From the NCBI GenBank assembly GCA_023415055.1, contig JAEZLZ010000020.1:50613-114612 (forward strand): a stretch of 64,000 nucleotides of DNA, read 5' to 3'. The notes below the pieces were generated by a model. It ran no database searches. It was given only the letters and a program-made list of their open reading frames with translations, and was not told the origin of the DNA. The translations under genes and the position numbers were made by a program. Source of the DNA: Bacillota bacterium (GTDB lineage: Bacteria; Bacillota; Clostridia; Lachnospirales; Lachnospiraceae). Shown here piece by piece: positions 8,072-15,480 of the stretch (its first letter is position 1; each line of letters opens with the position of its first letter).

Positions 8072-9244
8072 TTAGATATGCATTGCCTCTATAGTCTCCA
8101 TAAGATAGTCTGCAAATTGTGCTCCGGTAGCACCGTTGGATCTGCCGGTAGTAAATACCTTTCTCTCTACAATCGTACAGATATCGAGCGCTCGGTACAA
8201 TTTATCCGCTTCCTTCTTATAGCCGATGTGTGACAGCAGCATCGCACCTGCACGGATCATACTGCAGGGATCTGCATAGATATCTCTTCCTTCTTCCACC
8301 ATACGAGGTGCAGAGCCATGGATCGCTTCAAACATCGCATATCGCTTGCCAATATTGGCACTGCCTGCCGTACCAACACCACCCTGGAACTCAGCAGCCT
8401 CATCGGTAATAATATCTCCGTACAGATTGGGAAGAACCACAACCTGGAAGTCTTTCCTTCTCTTTTCGTCAACCAGCTTTGCAGTCATAATATCAATGTA
8501 CCAATCGTCTGCGGTAATCTCCGGATAATCCTTTGCGATCTCACGGAAGATATCTAAGAATTTACCGTCCGTAGTCTTTATGATATTTGCCTTTGTAACT
8601 GCGGTAACCCTTGTCTTGCCGTTCGCCTTAGCGAATTCAAATGCTGCACGGATGATTCTCTGCGTTCCCTGTGTAGTTGCAATGGTGAAGTCCACACCAA
8701 GATCCTCGGTAACATGAACACCTTTGCTTCCAACCGCATAAGCGCCTTCCGTATTCTCACGGTAGAAGGTCCAATCGATCCCCTGCTCCGGAATTCGAAC
8801 CGGTCTGACATTTGCAAACAGATCAAGTTCTTTTCTCATTGCTACATTTGCACTTTCCACATTCGGCCACGGATCACCTTTTCTTGGTGTTGTGGTAGGT
8901 CCCTTTAGTATAACATGGCACTTCTTCAACTCTTCAAGTACTGTCGGAGGTATCGCAGCATGCTCCTGCGCTCTCCGTTCGATTGTAAGGCCTTCAATTA
9001 CACGAAATTCTATCTTTCCTGCCTTGATCTCTTCCTGTAACAGATATTCCAGTATTCTTTGCGCCTGACCGGTAATCGCGGGACCGATACCGTCTCCGCC
9101 ACATACACCGATGATTATCTTATCCAGAGCTTTGTAATCGATAAAATCGCCCTGTGCCTTCATTACTTCTACTCTTTTCAACTGTTCCAGGAGCAGTTGA
9201 CCGAAACGTTCCTTCGCTGCTTCAATTTTCTCTGCTGATATCAT
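8072..9244 (-). CDS. icd: Isocitrate dehydrogenase (isocitrate/isopropylmalate dehydrogenase family)
   Basis: Oxidative decarboxylation of isocitrate to 2-oxoglutarate is the likely reaction. Family motifs are GVCGGDGIGPAITGQ near the N-terminus, KGPTTTPRKGDPWPNVESANVAMRKEL for substrate binding, the ENTEGAY loop, VVLPNLYGDIITDEAAEFQGGVG with the metal aspartates, and FEAIHGSAPR for cofactor binding. It follows the Re-citrate synthase gene by about 70 bp, which favours isocitrate over isopropylmalate as substrate. ATG 9244 is preferred because GGAGG lies 5 bases upstream. An ATG at 9256 would overlap that site. Length is 390 residues. Confidence 0.92.
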   Translation of the reverse strand: MISAEKIEAAKERFGQLLLEQLKRVEVMKAQGDFIDYKALDKIIIGVCGGDGIGPAITGQAQRILEYLLQEEIKAGKIEFRVIEGLTIERRAQEHAAIPPTVLEELKKCHVILKGPTTTPRKGDPWPNVESANVAMRKELDLFANVRPVRIPEQGIDWTFYRENTEGAYAVGSKGVHVTEDLGVDFTIATTQGTQRIIRAAFEFAKANGKTRVTAVTKANIIKTTDGKFLDIFREIAKDYPEITADDWYIDIMTAKLVDEKRRKDFQVVVLPNLYGDIITDEAAEFQGGVGTAGSANIGKRYAMFEAIHGSAPRMVEEGRDIYADPCSMIRAGAMLLSHIGYKKEADKLYRALDICTIVERKVFTTGRSNGATGAQFADYLMETIEAMHI

Positions 9245-9312
9245 AGTAACCTCCATATAAGCTATCTTTTTGATCGTAGCAATCTCTATTCTATTCCGCT
9301 TTCAAATGCTTG

Positions 9313-10722
9313 TCAATTTATAAGTGAATCATCAATAATTTTCGTTCCCAGTTCCTGTTCTGTTATATGAATAATTTCAATTAATTCATCATCCGTTATT
9401 ACAGTCACGCGGCCTTCGTCATATTCCTTGTCAACCCATTCCTTGATCTTTTGAACTACCGGATTATCTTTACCGACTGCCTTCTCACCCTTTAACTTAT
9501 AGTACGTATTGATCCAATGAGCGATTCCAGCAAGACCGGAAGTATTGGATACAGCGACGAGAACCGGACGATTCAGGAACTTCTCCGTATCAAAGATATT
9601 ATAGATCTCTTCATTTTTCAGTAATCCATCCGCATGGATGCCGGCACGAGTTACATTAAAGTTTTTTCCAACAAAGGGAGTTCTGGAGGGAACACGATAG
9701 CCGATCTCTTTCTCATAATACTGCGCCAGCTCGGTAATGACAGTAGTATCCATTCCGTCCAGTGTACCCTTCAGCTGAGCATACTCGAATACCATCGCCT
9801 CCAAAGGTGTATTACCGGTTCTCTCACCGATACCGAATAAGGAGCAGTTGACACCGCTTGCACCGTATAACCAAGCAGTCGTCGAATTAGATACTGCCTT
9901 ATAGAAATCATTATGTCCATGCCACTCCAGCCATTTGGACGGAACACCCGCATGGGTCATGATGCCATAGATAATACCCTGTACGGATCTTGGAATTACA
10001 GCGCCGGAGAAGTTCACTCCATAACCCATCGTATCGCAAGCTCTGATCTTTACCGGAATATTATATTCCTTGCTCAGCTTCATAAGCTCATAGCAGAAAG
10101 GAATAACAAATCCGTGAATGTCAGAACGGGTGATATCCTCCAGGTGGCATCTTGCAGCGATGCCAGTGTCGAGGCATTCTCTCACCACACTCAGATAGTG
10201 GTTCATTGCTTCCTTTCTGGTCATCTTCATCTTATAGAAAATATGGTAATCCGAACAGCTGACCAAAATACCGGTCTCTTTCATACCAATATCCTTCACT
10301 AACTGGAAATCACTCTTGCTGGCTCTGATCCAGGAGGTAACCTCCGGAAACTCATAGCCGCGTTCCATACATTTATAAACCGCATCCCGGTCCTTCTTGC
10401 TATATAAGAAGAATTCACTCTGACGAATCAGTCCCTTCGGTCCTCCTAAACGATGGAAATAATCAAACATCGTCACAATCTGTTCTGTTGTGTAAGGCGC
10501 TCTTGACTGCTGTCCGTCACGGAAGGTAGTATCCGTAATAAATATTTCATCCGGAAGATTATGGGGTACAATACGATCATTGAATGCAATCTTTGGAATC
10601 TCGTTATAAGGAAACAGGTTTCGGAAGGTATTCGGCTCATTCACATCTACCAGGGTATAAATCGGTTCCTCTAATTGCAGTAGGTTATTGTGAGGGTTAA
10701 TATAGACTTTTCTTTCATTCAT
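9313..10722 (-). CDS. Re-citrate synthase (HMGL-like / homocitrate synthase-related)
   Basis: A 469-residue TIM-barrel enzyme of the DRE-metallolyase (HMGL-like) family: DTTFRDGQQSRAPY is the metal-binding start of the barrel and WHGHNDFYKAVSN the histidine pair. The size and C-terminal region resemble the Re-face stereospecific citrate synthase described in Clostridium kluyveri rather than isopropylmalate synthase; there is no LeuA-type regulatory domain. It would condense acetyl-CoA and oxaloacetate to citrate to feed glutamate synthesis in anaerobes. ATG 10722 (MNERKVYINPHNN) has GGAG 8 bases upstream. No aconitase is encoded nearby. Confidence 0.88.
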   Translation of the reverse strand: MNERKVYINPHNNLLQLEEPIYTLVDVNEPNTFRNLFPYNEIPKIAFNDRIVPHNLPDEIFITDTTFRDGQQSRAPYTTEQIVTMFDYFHRLGGPKGLIRQSEFFLYSKKDRDAVYKCMERGYEFPEVTSWIRASKSDFQLVKDIGMKETGILVSCSDYHIFYKMKMTRKEAMNHYLSVVRECLDTGIAARCHLEDITRSDIHGFVIPFCYELMKLSKEYNIPVKIRACDTMGYGVNFSGAVIPRSVQGIIYGIMTHAGVPSKWLEWHGHNDFYKAVSNSTTAWLYGASGVNCSLFGIGERTGNTPLEAMVFEYAQLKGTLDGMDTTVITELAQYYEKEIGYRVPSRTPFVGKNFNVTRAGIHADGLLKNEEIYNIFDTEKFLNRPVLVAVSNTSGLAGIAHWINTYYKLKGEKAVGKDNPVVQKIKEWVDKEYDEGRVTVITDDELIEIIHITEQELGTKIIDDSLIN

Positions 10723-10761
10723 ATTTATACTCTCCAATCTCTTTGGATTTAAATTTGTTTT

Positions 10762-10790
10762 ATTGTATACAATTATACTTGTATTGTCAA
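10762..10790 (-). promoter_or_regulatory. Promoter of Re-citrate synthase operon with overlapping palindrome
   Basis: On the minus strand TTGACA (10785-10790), a 17-bp spacer and TACAAT (10762-10767) form a strong promoter about 40 bp before the gene. The -10 element lies inside a perfect 12-bp palindrome ATTGTATACAAT (10762-10773). TTGTATACAA-type palindromes are typical targets of FCD-class GntR regulators, and such a regulator is encoded at the end of this gene set. The pairing is inference. Confidence 0.75.
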
Positions 10791-10797
10791 TAGGATA

Positions 10798-11004
10798 TTA
10801 CACTTTTTTTCTGCAGCACAGCATCACGCGAAAGCTTATGGCAAAACCTAGGGAAATAATCAGAGCACAATTAAGGTCAAAATTCGATCCACTGGCCTCA
10901 GATATCAGATTTTTAGATGATAACAGTATGATGAATATCAATACAGAGCTTATGAACAGAAGCTTTATTCCCCTTGTTATTTTACCGACCAACCTTCGAA
11001 ACAT
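10798..11004 (-). CDS. Small membrane protein of unknown function
   Basis: A 68-residue protein with two predicted hydrophobic helices (LLFISSVLIFIILLSS and LNCALIISLGFAISFRVML), a basic N-terminus (MFRRLVGKITRG) and a basic end (CCRKKV). AGAGGG lies 7 bases before ATG 11004. A consensus promoter at 11043-11070 predicts transcription to start near 11036, which excludes the in-frame ATG at 11040. The residue pattern is faintly like BofA, but too weak to name. It stands alone between two terminated units. Confidence 0.6.
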   Translation of the reverse strand: MFRRLVGKITRGIKLLFISSVLIFIILLSSKNLISEASGSNFDLNCALIISLGFAISFRVMLCCRKKV

Positions 11005-11042
11005 AATAAATCCCTCTTTCCAATTTACATATTTTAACATTT

Positions 11043-11070
11043 ATTATAAATTAGACAAGGCATATGTCAA
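11043..11070 (-). promoter_or_regulatory. Consensus promoter for the 68-residue membrane protein
   Basis: TTGACA (11065-11070), a 16-bp spacer and TATAAT (11043-11048) on the minus strand match both housekeeping promoter boxes exactly and lie just upstream of the small gene. Confidence 0.75.
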
Positions 11071-11131
11071 TAGAAATACCATAATTTTACATATTATGGC
11101 CATGCGCTTTTATCGCATAAATATACAAAAA

Positions 11132-11169
11132 AAGACCCTTACATTGCGTTCTAGCAATGTAAGGGTCTT
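11132..11169 (-). terminator. Strong terminator after the DUF554 gene
   Basis: A perfect 16-bp stem (AAGACCCTTACATTGC / its complement) with a 6-base loop (11148-11153) is followed on the minus strand by a T-run (TCTTTTTTTGT). It lies 14 bp after the stop of the membrane protein gene. Confidence 0.9.
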
Positions 11170-11182
11170 ACCCACTTTCCTA

Positions 11183-11914
11183 TCAAAAATTTTTCATAAT
11201 CAATTCATATATGATCGGAACAAGTACGGCGGGAAGCAGATTACCGCATTTTATCTTCTTTCCGAAAATCATATTGATACCTATTCCAAAGATTAAGATC
11301 GAGCCAATGAAAGAAAGGTTTGCAATCATCTGTTCACTAAGATAAGGTTCAATGTATTTTGCGGATAGTGTAATTCCTCCCTGATAAATCCCCAGTGGAA
11401 TAATGGAAAAGAACACTCCAAGTCCAAGGGTGGAAGCAAAGAAAATGGCTACGGTTCCGTCAATAATCCCCTTTGCATAAAGCATGGATGCATCCCCGGA
11501 TATGCCATCCTGTAATGAGCCTATGATAGCCATCGCACCGATACAGAATAACAAGGAGCTGTTCACAAAACCTTCCACAAAGTTTTGACCCTTTTCTCCC
11601 TTCACCTTAAGCTTTCTCTTAATCCATTCCCCTATGTAATCAAGACGTGCTTCGATATCAATCCATTCACCGAAGAAGGCACCGATTGCAAGGGACATAA
11701 TCATCAGCATAACATTGGCGGTTTCGAGTCCCTCTTCCCGGACTACAAATAAACCTTGCAAGGCGCCACTGATACCGATAAACATGACTGCTAATCCCAG
11801 TGCATTCATAATGGTAATCTGAAACCTTTGTTTCAGCCCACCTTTGAGTAAAAGTCCGATACCCGAGCCAATCAGAATCAACACCATATTTACAATTGTA
11901 CCTAAGCCTATCAT
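11183..11914 (-). CDS. DUF554 family membrane protein (YdfK/YqgA-like)
   Basis: A 243-residue integral membrane protein with about seven hydrophobic segments. It starts MIGLGTIVNMVLILIGSGIG, the usual opening of DUF554 proteins, and has the family-type GLGVFFSIIPLGIYQGGITLSA region and GIGINMIFGKKIKCGNLLPA near the C-terminus. Function is not established; a transport role is often assumed. It is a single gene with a strong terminator directly downstream. Confidence 0.85.
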   Translation of the reverse strand: MIGLGTIVNMVLILIGSGIGLLLKGGLKQRFQITIMNALGLAVMFIGISGALQGLFVVREEGLETANVMLMIMSLAIGAFFGEWIDIEARLDYIGEWIKRKLKVKGEKGQNFVEGFVNSSLLFCIGAMAIIGSLQDGISGDASMLYAKGIIDGTVAIFFASTLGLGVFFSIIPLGIYQGGITLSAKYIEPYLSEQMIANLSFIGSILIFGIGINMIFGKKIKCGNLLPAVLVPIIYELIMKNF

Positions 11915-11975
11915 AGTTTCTCCCGTTCTGCCGCTGATCAGCGGCTGTTATATATTGAGGTCCTAGGTTATGTAT

Positions 11976-12548
11976 CTATACCAGGCCCGTTGTCTCTTCT
12001 ACTTCTCTCAGAGCATCAATCGTCTGCGAGATTAGCTCCTGTAACTCCCAGCCAAGCATCTGTGCACCTTGCATTATTACCTCTCTGGAGCATCCCGCCG
12101 CAAATTTAGGGGTCTTGAACTTCTTGATTACCGAACTTACTTCCAGGTCCATCGTACTGTGGGAGGGTCTCATGATTACTACCGCACCGATGAGTCCGGT
12201 TAATTCATCGACTGCGAAAAGAACCTTCTCCATGAGATGCTCCGGTTTGATATCAACACAGATGCCATAGCCATGACTTGCAGTCGAATGAATGATTCGC
12301 TCATCGATTTGCCTTTCACGCATAATTTCCTGGCTTTTTCTGCAATGCTCCTGCGGATACCTTCCAAAATCCAGATCATGCAGCAACCCTACGATTCCCC
12401 AGAAATCTGCTTCCTGTTCAAAACCAAGCCTTAATGCAAAGTGTCTCATCACGCTCTCTACGATACGGGCATGCTTTAATTGAAATTCATCGTCATTATA
12501 TTCTGTAAGCAGTGCCCATGCTTCCTCTCTCGTCGGTATGCTCCCCAT
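11976..12548 (-). CDS. HD-domain phosphohydrolase-like protein
   Basis: A 190-residue soluble protein. The metal-binding HD signature is visible: KHARIVESVMRHFA supplies the first histidine, GIVGLLHDLDFGRYP the HD pair, and HSTASHGYG a further histidine. This arrangement matches small HDIG-type hydrolases often annotated as metal-dependent phosphohydrolases. Substrate is unknown. GGAGGG precedes the ATG by about 9 bases. It lies about 60 bp upstream of the DUF554 gene on the same strand, so co-transcription is possible. Confidence 0.85.
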   Translation of the reverse strand: MGSIPTREEAWALLTEYNDDEFQLKHARIVESVMRHFALRLGFEQEADFWGIVGLLHDLDFGRYPQEHCRKSQEIMRERQIDERIIHSTASHGYGICVDIKPEHLMEKVLFAVDELTGLIGAVVIMRPSHSTMDLEVSSVIKKFKTPKFAAGCSREVIMQGAQMLGWELQELISQTIDALREVEETTGLV

Positions 12549-12669
12549 GGCTTTCTTCCCTCCATATTAAGTTCTTTATAATAAATTATCCTGCTCTTCT
12601 AACACGAATAATGTTAAACCTATTTCTGTTTAGCAAATCAAATTGTCTACAAAGTATTCTGTTTGATGC

Positions 12670-13425
12670 CTATTTGATACCTGTTAAATCCTTGATGACT
12701 TCTCCTGCGATAATCAAACCTGCTACCGACGGTACAAAAGAAATACTTCCGGGAATCTGTCGCTTTGCAGTGCATCTTCCTTCTGATCCGGGCGGGCAGA
12801 TACAATTATTCTTACAACTAAGCGACATATCCTCCAAAGGCTTTCTTGCCGGTTCCTTGGAATATACCACTTTGAGCTTTTTTACTCCTCTGTTCTTAAG
12901 CTCTCTGCGCATTACCTTTGCTAACGGGCAGACTAAGGTCTTATAGATATCCGTCACTTCAAACCGTGTGGGGTCTAATTTGTTGCCGGCTCCCATACAG
13001 CTGATGATCGGTACATTTTTCTCCTGTGCCTTAAGAACCAGATCAATCTTCGCGGATACTGTATCGACCGCATCTACTACATAATCATACTTAGAGAAGT
13101 CGAACTGTTCTGCTGTGTCTGGTAAATAAAAGCACTGGTGTACCGTAACCTGAGCCCTCGGATTAATCTCCAGAATTCGTTCCTTCATCACATCAACCTT
13201 ATATTTTCCAACCGTTTTAATAGTAGCAATAATCTGACGGTTTATATTTGTGAGGCACACCTTATCATCATCAATCAGGTCGAAACTTCCGACTCCGCTC
13301 CTGGCCAATGCCTCCACGGTATATCCACCCACTCCTCCGATACCAAAGACTGCCACTCTTGCATTTCTCAGCAGATCGATTCCTTCCTTGCCAAGCAGAA
13401 GCTCCGTTCTTGAAAATTGGTTCAA
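12670..13425 (-). CDS. tcdA: tRNA threonylcarbamoyladenosine dehydratase (TcdA/CsdL)
   Basis: A 251-residue E1-like (ThiF/MoeB superfamily) ATP-dependent enzyme that cyclises t6A37 to ct6A in tRNA. The N-terminal RTELLLGKEGIDLL, nucleotide-binding VAVFGIGGVGGYTVEALARSG and DLIDDDKVCLTNINRQI are characteristic. DYVVDAVDTVSAKIDLV and the Cys-containing CKNNCICPPGSEGRCTAKRQ loop also fit TcdA. A TTG at 13425 with AGAAGGGTG upstream serves as start. It is a single minus-strand gene with no obvious operon partner. Confidence 0.93.
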   Translation of the reverse strand: MNQFSRTELLLGKEGIDLLRNARVAVFGIGGVGGYTVEALARSGVGSFDLIDDDKVCLTNINRQIIATIKTVGKYKVDVMKERILEINPRAQVTVHQCFYLPDTAEQFDFSKYDYVVDAVDTVSAKIDLVLKAQEKNVPIISCMGAGNKLDPTRFEVTDIYKTLVCPLAKVMRRELKNRGVKKLKVVYSKEPARKPLEDMSLSCKNNCICPPGSEGRCTAKRQIPGSISFVPSVAGLIIAGEVIKDLTGIK

Positions 13426-13530
13426 TCTATATCACACCCTTCTGTTTGCTTTTCATCATTATCCTACAAACCATTTTCTTTGTCTATCATAATTTGTTAT
13501 TCCTAGTATGTCAATGGAATTTATATATAA

Positions 13531-13674
13531 CTCCCATACAATACTTCCGTATCAAAAGCACCGCAGGTGTTTACAGTAATCAGGTGCGGTTATGCAAGCT
13601 CGCTTGCAATAACCACACCTGATTACTGTAAAGATATGCGCAGCATCTTTTGATATGGAAGAATTGTATGGGAG
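13531..13674. repeat. 144-bp long inverted repeat (MITE-like palindrome)
   Basis: The outer ends CTCCCATACAAT (13531-13542) and ATTGTATGGGAG (13663-13674) are perfectly complementary. Complementarity continues inward through ATCAAAAG and TTACAGTAATCAGGTG to a TCGC loop flanked by GCAAGC/GCTTGC near 13595-13607. The arms are about 67 nt each with few mismatches; a short asymmetric bubble lies near 13558-13570. The element carries no credible gene. It lies between tcdA and the rubredoxin terminator and has a duplicated right arm next to it. Confidence 0.85.
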
Positions 13675-13677
13675 AAT

Positions 13678-13752
13678 GCTCGCTTGCAATAACCGCACCT
13701 GATTACTGTAAAGATATGCGCAGCATCCTTTGATATGGAAGAATTGTATGGG
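13678..13752. repeat. Tandem duplicate of the inverted-repeat right arm
   Basis: Bases 13678-13752 repeat 13598-13672 with a period of 80 bp and only two or three differences, for example CACACC versus CGCACC and ATCTTT versus ATCCTT. Such arm duplication is expected from replication slippage on a hairpin. Confidence 0.85.
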
Positions 13753-13772
13753 ATTTTTTAATAAGTATAAAA

Positions 13773-13817
13773 AAGCTACCTCACCCACTCTCGTTCAGAG
13801 GTAGTATGAGGCAGCTT
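13773..13817 (-). terminator. Terminator after rubredoxin, with two alternative stems
   Basis: AAGCTACCTCA (13773-13783) pairs with TGAGGCAGCTT (13807-13817) with one mismatch. CTACCTC can instead pair with GAGGTAG. On the minus strand a T-run (GCTTTTTTATACTT) follows. It lies 15 bp after the rubredoxin stop. Confidence 0.75.
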
Positions 13818-13831
13818 CCATTCTTTATTTA

Positions 13832-13990
13832 TTAAACCTCTTCAAAACTATCCTTGCCGACACCACAAACAGGGCATACCCAATCCTCAGGTACATCTTC
13901 CCACTTTGTTCCAGGTGCGATACCGCCATCCGGATCTCCTAAAGCCTCATCATAAATATAGCCGCAAGCTGTGCATTCGTATTTTTTCAT
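13832..13990 (-). CDS. Rubredoxin
   Basis: A 52-residue protein beginning MKKYECTACGYIYDEALGD. The four iron-binding cysteines form two pairs: YECTACGYIYD near the start and VCPVCGVGKDSFEEV at the end. GTKWEDVPEDW is the usual linker. GGAGGT lies 6 bases before the ATG. Rubredoxins carry single electrons, in anaerobes often to oxygen- or peroxide-reducing enzymes such as rubrerythrin. It is divergent from the ferredoxin-ferritin pair, which suggests a shared role in redox and iron handling. Confidence 0.97.
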   Translation of the reverse strand: MKKYECTACGYIYDEALGDPDGGIAPGTKWEDVPEDWVCPVCGVGKDSFEEV

Positions 13991-14134
13991 ATTATGACCT
14001 CCATTTCAATAAGTAGTTTAGACATGTCTTTGCAATAATATGTATCTTCTTATGCTTGCAACATAAGCTACGTACACATCTGAATCATAACATAATCTAT
14101 TTAAAATCTCAAGGATAAAAAGAAAAATTAACCA

Positions 14135-14162
14135 TTACAAATGCCATATTGTATGATATAAT
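14135..14162 (+). promoter_or_regulatory. Promoter of ferredoxin-ferritin unit
   Basis: TTACAA (14135-14140), a 16-bp spacer and TATAAT (14157-14162) form a good housekeeping promoter about 75 bp before the ferredoxin ATG. Confidence 0.6.
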
Positions 14163-14236
14163 TACTGTATCATTCAATATAGGAATGAACGTTATATTTT
14201 TTATAAAAATCAATCTTTGAGAAATGGAGGTATTTT

Positions 14237-14428
14237 ATGAAAGCATTTGTAGAACGTAATGGATGTATTGGCTGCGGACTATGCTCCGATACCTGCCCTG
14301 CAGTATTTCGTATGGATGCAGATGGCCTTGCTGAGGTTTATACTACTCCGGTTCCCGCTGATGCTGAGGCAGCTGCGAAAGAAGCAGAAGAAAATTGCCC
14401 TGTATCTGTCATCATGATTGAAGCTTAA
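14237..14428 (+). CDS. Single-cluster [4Fe-4S] ferredoxin
   Basis: A 63-residue acidic protein. NGCIGCGLCSDTCPAVF supplies C-x2-C-x2-C-x3-CP near residues 10-20, and ENCPVSVIMI near the end supplies the distal cysteine-proline. This layout matches short clostridial/Desulfovibrio-type ferredoxins with one cubane cluster; the extra cysteine may form a disulfide or allow cluster interchange. GGAGG precedes the ATG. The ferritin gene follows after 31 bp, and both probably share one transcript. Confidence 0.94.
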   Translation: MKAFVERNGCIGCGLCSDTCPAVFRMDADGLAEVYTTPVPADAEAAAKEAEENCPVSVIMIEA

Positions 14429-14459
14429 ATACATTGGACACCAGAAAGGAAGCGATAAT

Positions 14460-14972
14460 ATGCTAAATCAGGAAGTCGTTAGACTACTTAACGAACAGAT
14501 TAACAAAGAATTCTACTCTGCTTATCTTTATATGGATATGGCAAATTATTACGCAGATCATAGTCTGAACGGTTTTGAACATTGGTTCTTTGTTCAAATG
14601 CAGGAGGAAAGAGATCATGCTTTATTATTCCGCCAATACTTATTAAACAACGGTGAGGTTGTGAAGCTGGATGCCATCGCTGCCCCGGATAAAACTTATA
14701 CTAATTTCCGTGATCCGCTGGTGCTTGCTTTTGAGCATGAGCAGTTCGTAACCGCTTCCATTAATACAATTTATGAAGCTGCCTATCGTAACAAGGATTT
14801 TCGTACCATGCAGTTTTTGGATTGGTTTATTAAGGAGCAGGGTGAAGAGGAAAAGAATTCCGACGAGAACATTAAGAAATATGACCTGTTTGCAGGTGAT
14901 CCCAAGGGCTTATACATGCTGGATAATGAGATGAAGGCACGTATGTATACCGCACCTTCCCTTGTATTATAG
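14460..14972 (+). CDS. Ferritin (non-heme, FtnA-like)
   Basis: A 170-residue four-helix-bundle iron-storage protein. The ferroxidase ligands are visible in NEQINKEFYSAYLYMDMA (Glu and Tyr), HWFFVQMQEERDHALLF (E and the E-x2-H motif) and LDWFIKEQGEEEKN. ATG 14460 (MLNQEVVRLL) has AAGGAAG 8 bases upstream; an in-frame start at 14418 would overlap ferredoxin and has no homology. Its place after ferredoxin and opposite rubredoxin fits iron storage and oxygen protection. Confidence 0.95.
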   Translation: MLNQEVVRLLNEQINKEFYSAYLYMDMANYYADHSLNGFEHWFFVQMQEERDHALLFRQYLLNNGEVVKLDAIAAPDKTYTNFRDPLVLAFEHEQFVTASINTIYEAAYRNKDFRTMQFLDWFIKEQGEEEKNSDENIKKYDLFAGDPKGLYMLDNEMKARMYTAPSLVL

Positions 14973-15015
14973 CATTGATTATTTTCTCTTGTTGGTATAG
15001 ATACCATAGTAATGA

Positions 15016-15162
15016 TCAGGAGCTGCCCGGCATTACAGAGAATTGAACCGTTAATATCCCCCCGATAAAAAGCGCTACGACTAATACAAGGCAAACAAAG
15101 GATAGTATTAAACGATTAAAAATAGTATCAAAACGATTTAGCCGGTTCAAAATTTTATTCAT
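15016..15162 (-). CDS. Possible small single-pass membrane protein
   Basis: A 48-residue frame starting MNKILNRLNRFDTIFNRL, with one hydrophobic helix (LILSFVCLVLVVALFIGGIL) and a short tail. CAGGA precedes the ATG by about 7 bases. The basic N-terminus and single helix look like a real small membrane protein, but there is no recognisable family. Its 3' end lies 44 bp beyond the ferritin stop on the opposite strand. The stretch 14973-15378 holds nothing else except the terminator at 15337-15369. Confidence 0.4.
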   Translation of the reverse strand: MNKILNRLNRFDTIFNRLILSFVCLVLVVALFIGGILTVQFSVMPGSS

Positions 15163-15336
15163 TTTTTTCCTGCTTTCTATAATTATGTAATTCATACGGA
15201 ACTTGTTGAACATTGAGGTCGTATGCTCAAATGCACTGATTCATAGATAAATTATATATCTTAACAATGGTTTTCTCAATTGCACAAATTCCACATTCTT
15301 ATAATATTTATCAATTTCGAGTTTCATTATTATCAT

Positions 15337-15369
15337 AAAAGAGGATATCCATGGGGAATATCCTCTTTT
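15337..15369. terminator. Bidirectional terminator hairpin
   Basis: A 12-bp perfect stem, AAAAGAGGATAT (15337-15348) and ATATCCTCTTTT (15358-15369), with A- and T-runs in the stem ends. It serves the minus-strand glycolipid/two-component operon and can act on either strand. Confidence 0.85.
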
Positions 15370-15378
15370 CATTGAACT

Positions 15379-15480
15379 CTATATTCGTCTAATAAGATTA
15401 CAATCCTTAGGACAACGCCTAAGATCCAAATCAAAAGCAATCACTTCCTTATGATTATCACGACCAAAAATACTATCCAT
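15379..15480 (-). CDS. Possible 33-residue protein coupled to the histidine kinase gene
   Basis: The ATG at 15480 overlaps the kinase stop codon (ATGGATAG), an arrangement typical of translational coupling. The product starts MDSIFGRDNHKEVIAFDLD and ends with a basic RRI. It has no membrane segment. The short IAFDLD segment recalls the opening of VapD-like proteins, but the rest does not follow that family. It may be a genuine small protein or a gene remnant. Confidence 0.25.
   Translation of the reverse strand: MDSIFGRDNHKEVIAFDLDLRRCPKDCNLIRRI

Noticed and set aside
13552..13788. 78-codon minus-strand frame with duplicated residues
   Set aside because: It runs through the inverted repeat and its duplicated arm; the residue repetition comes from the DNA repeat.
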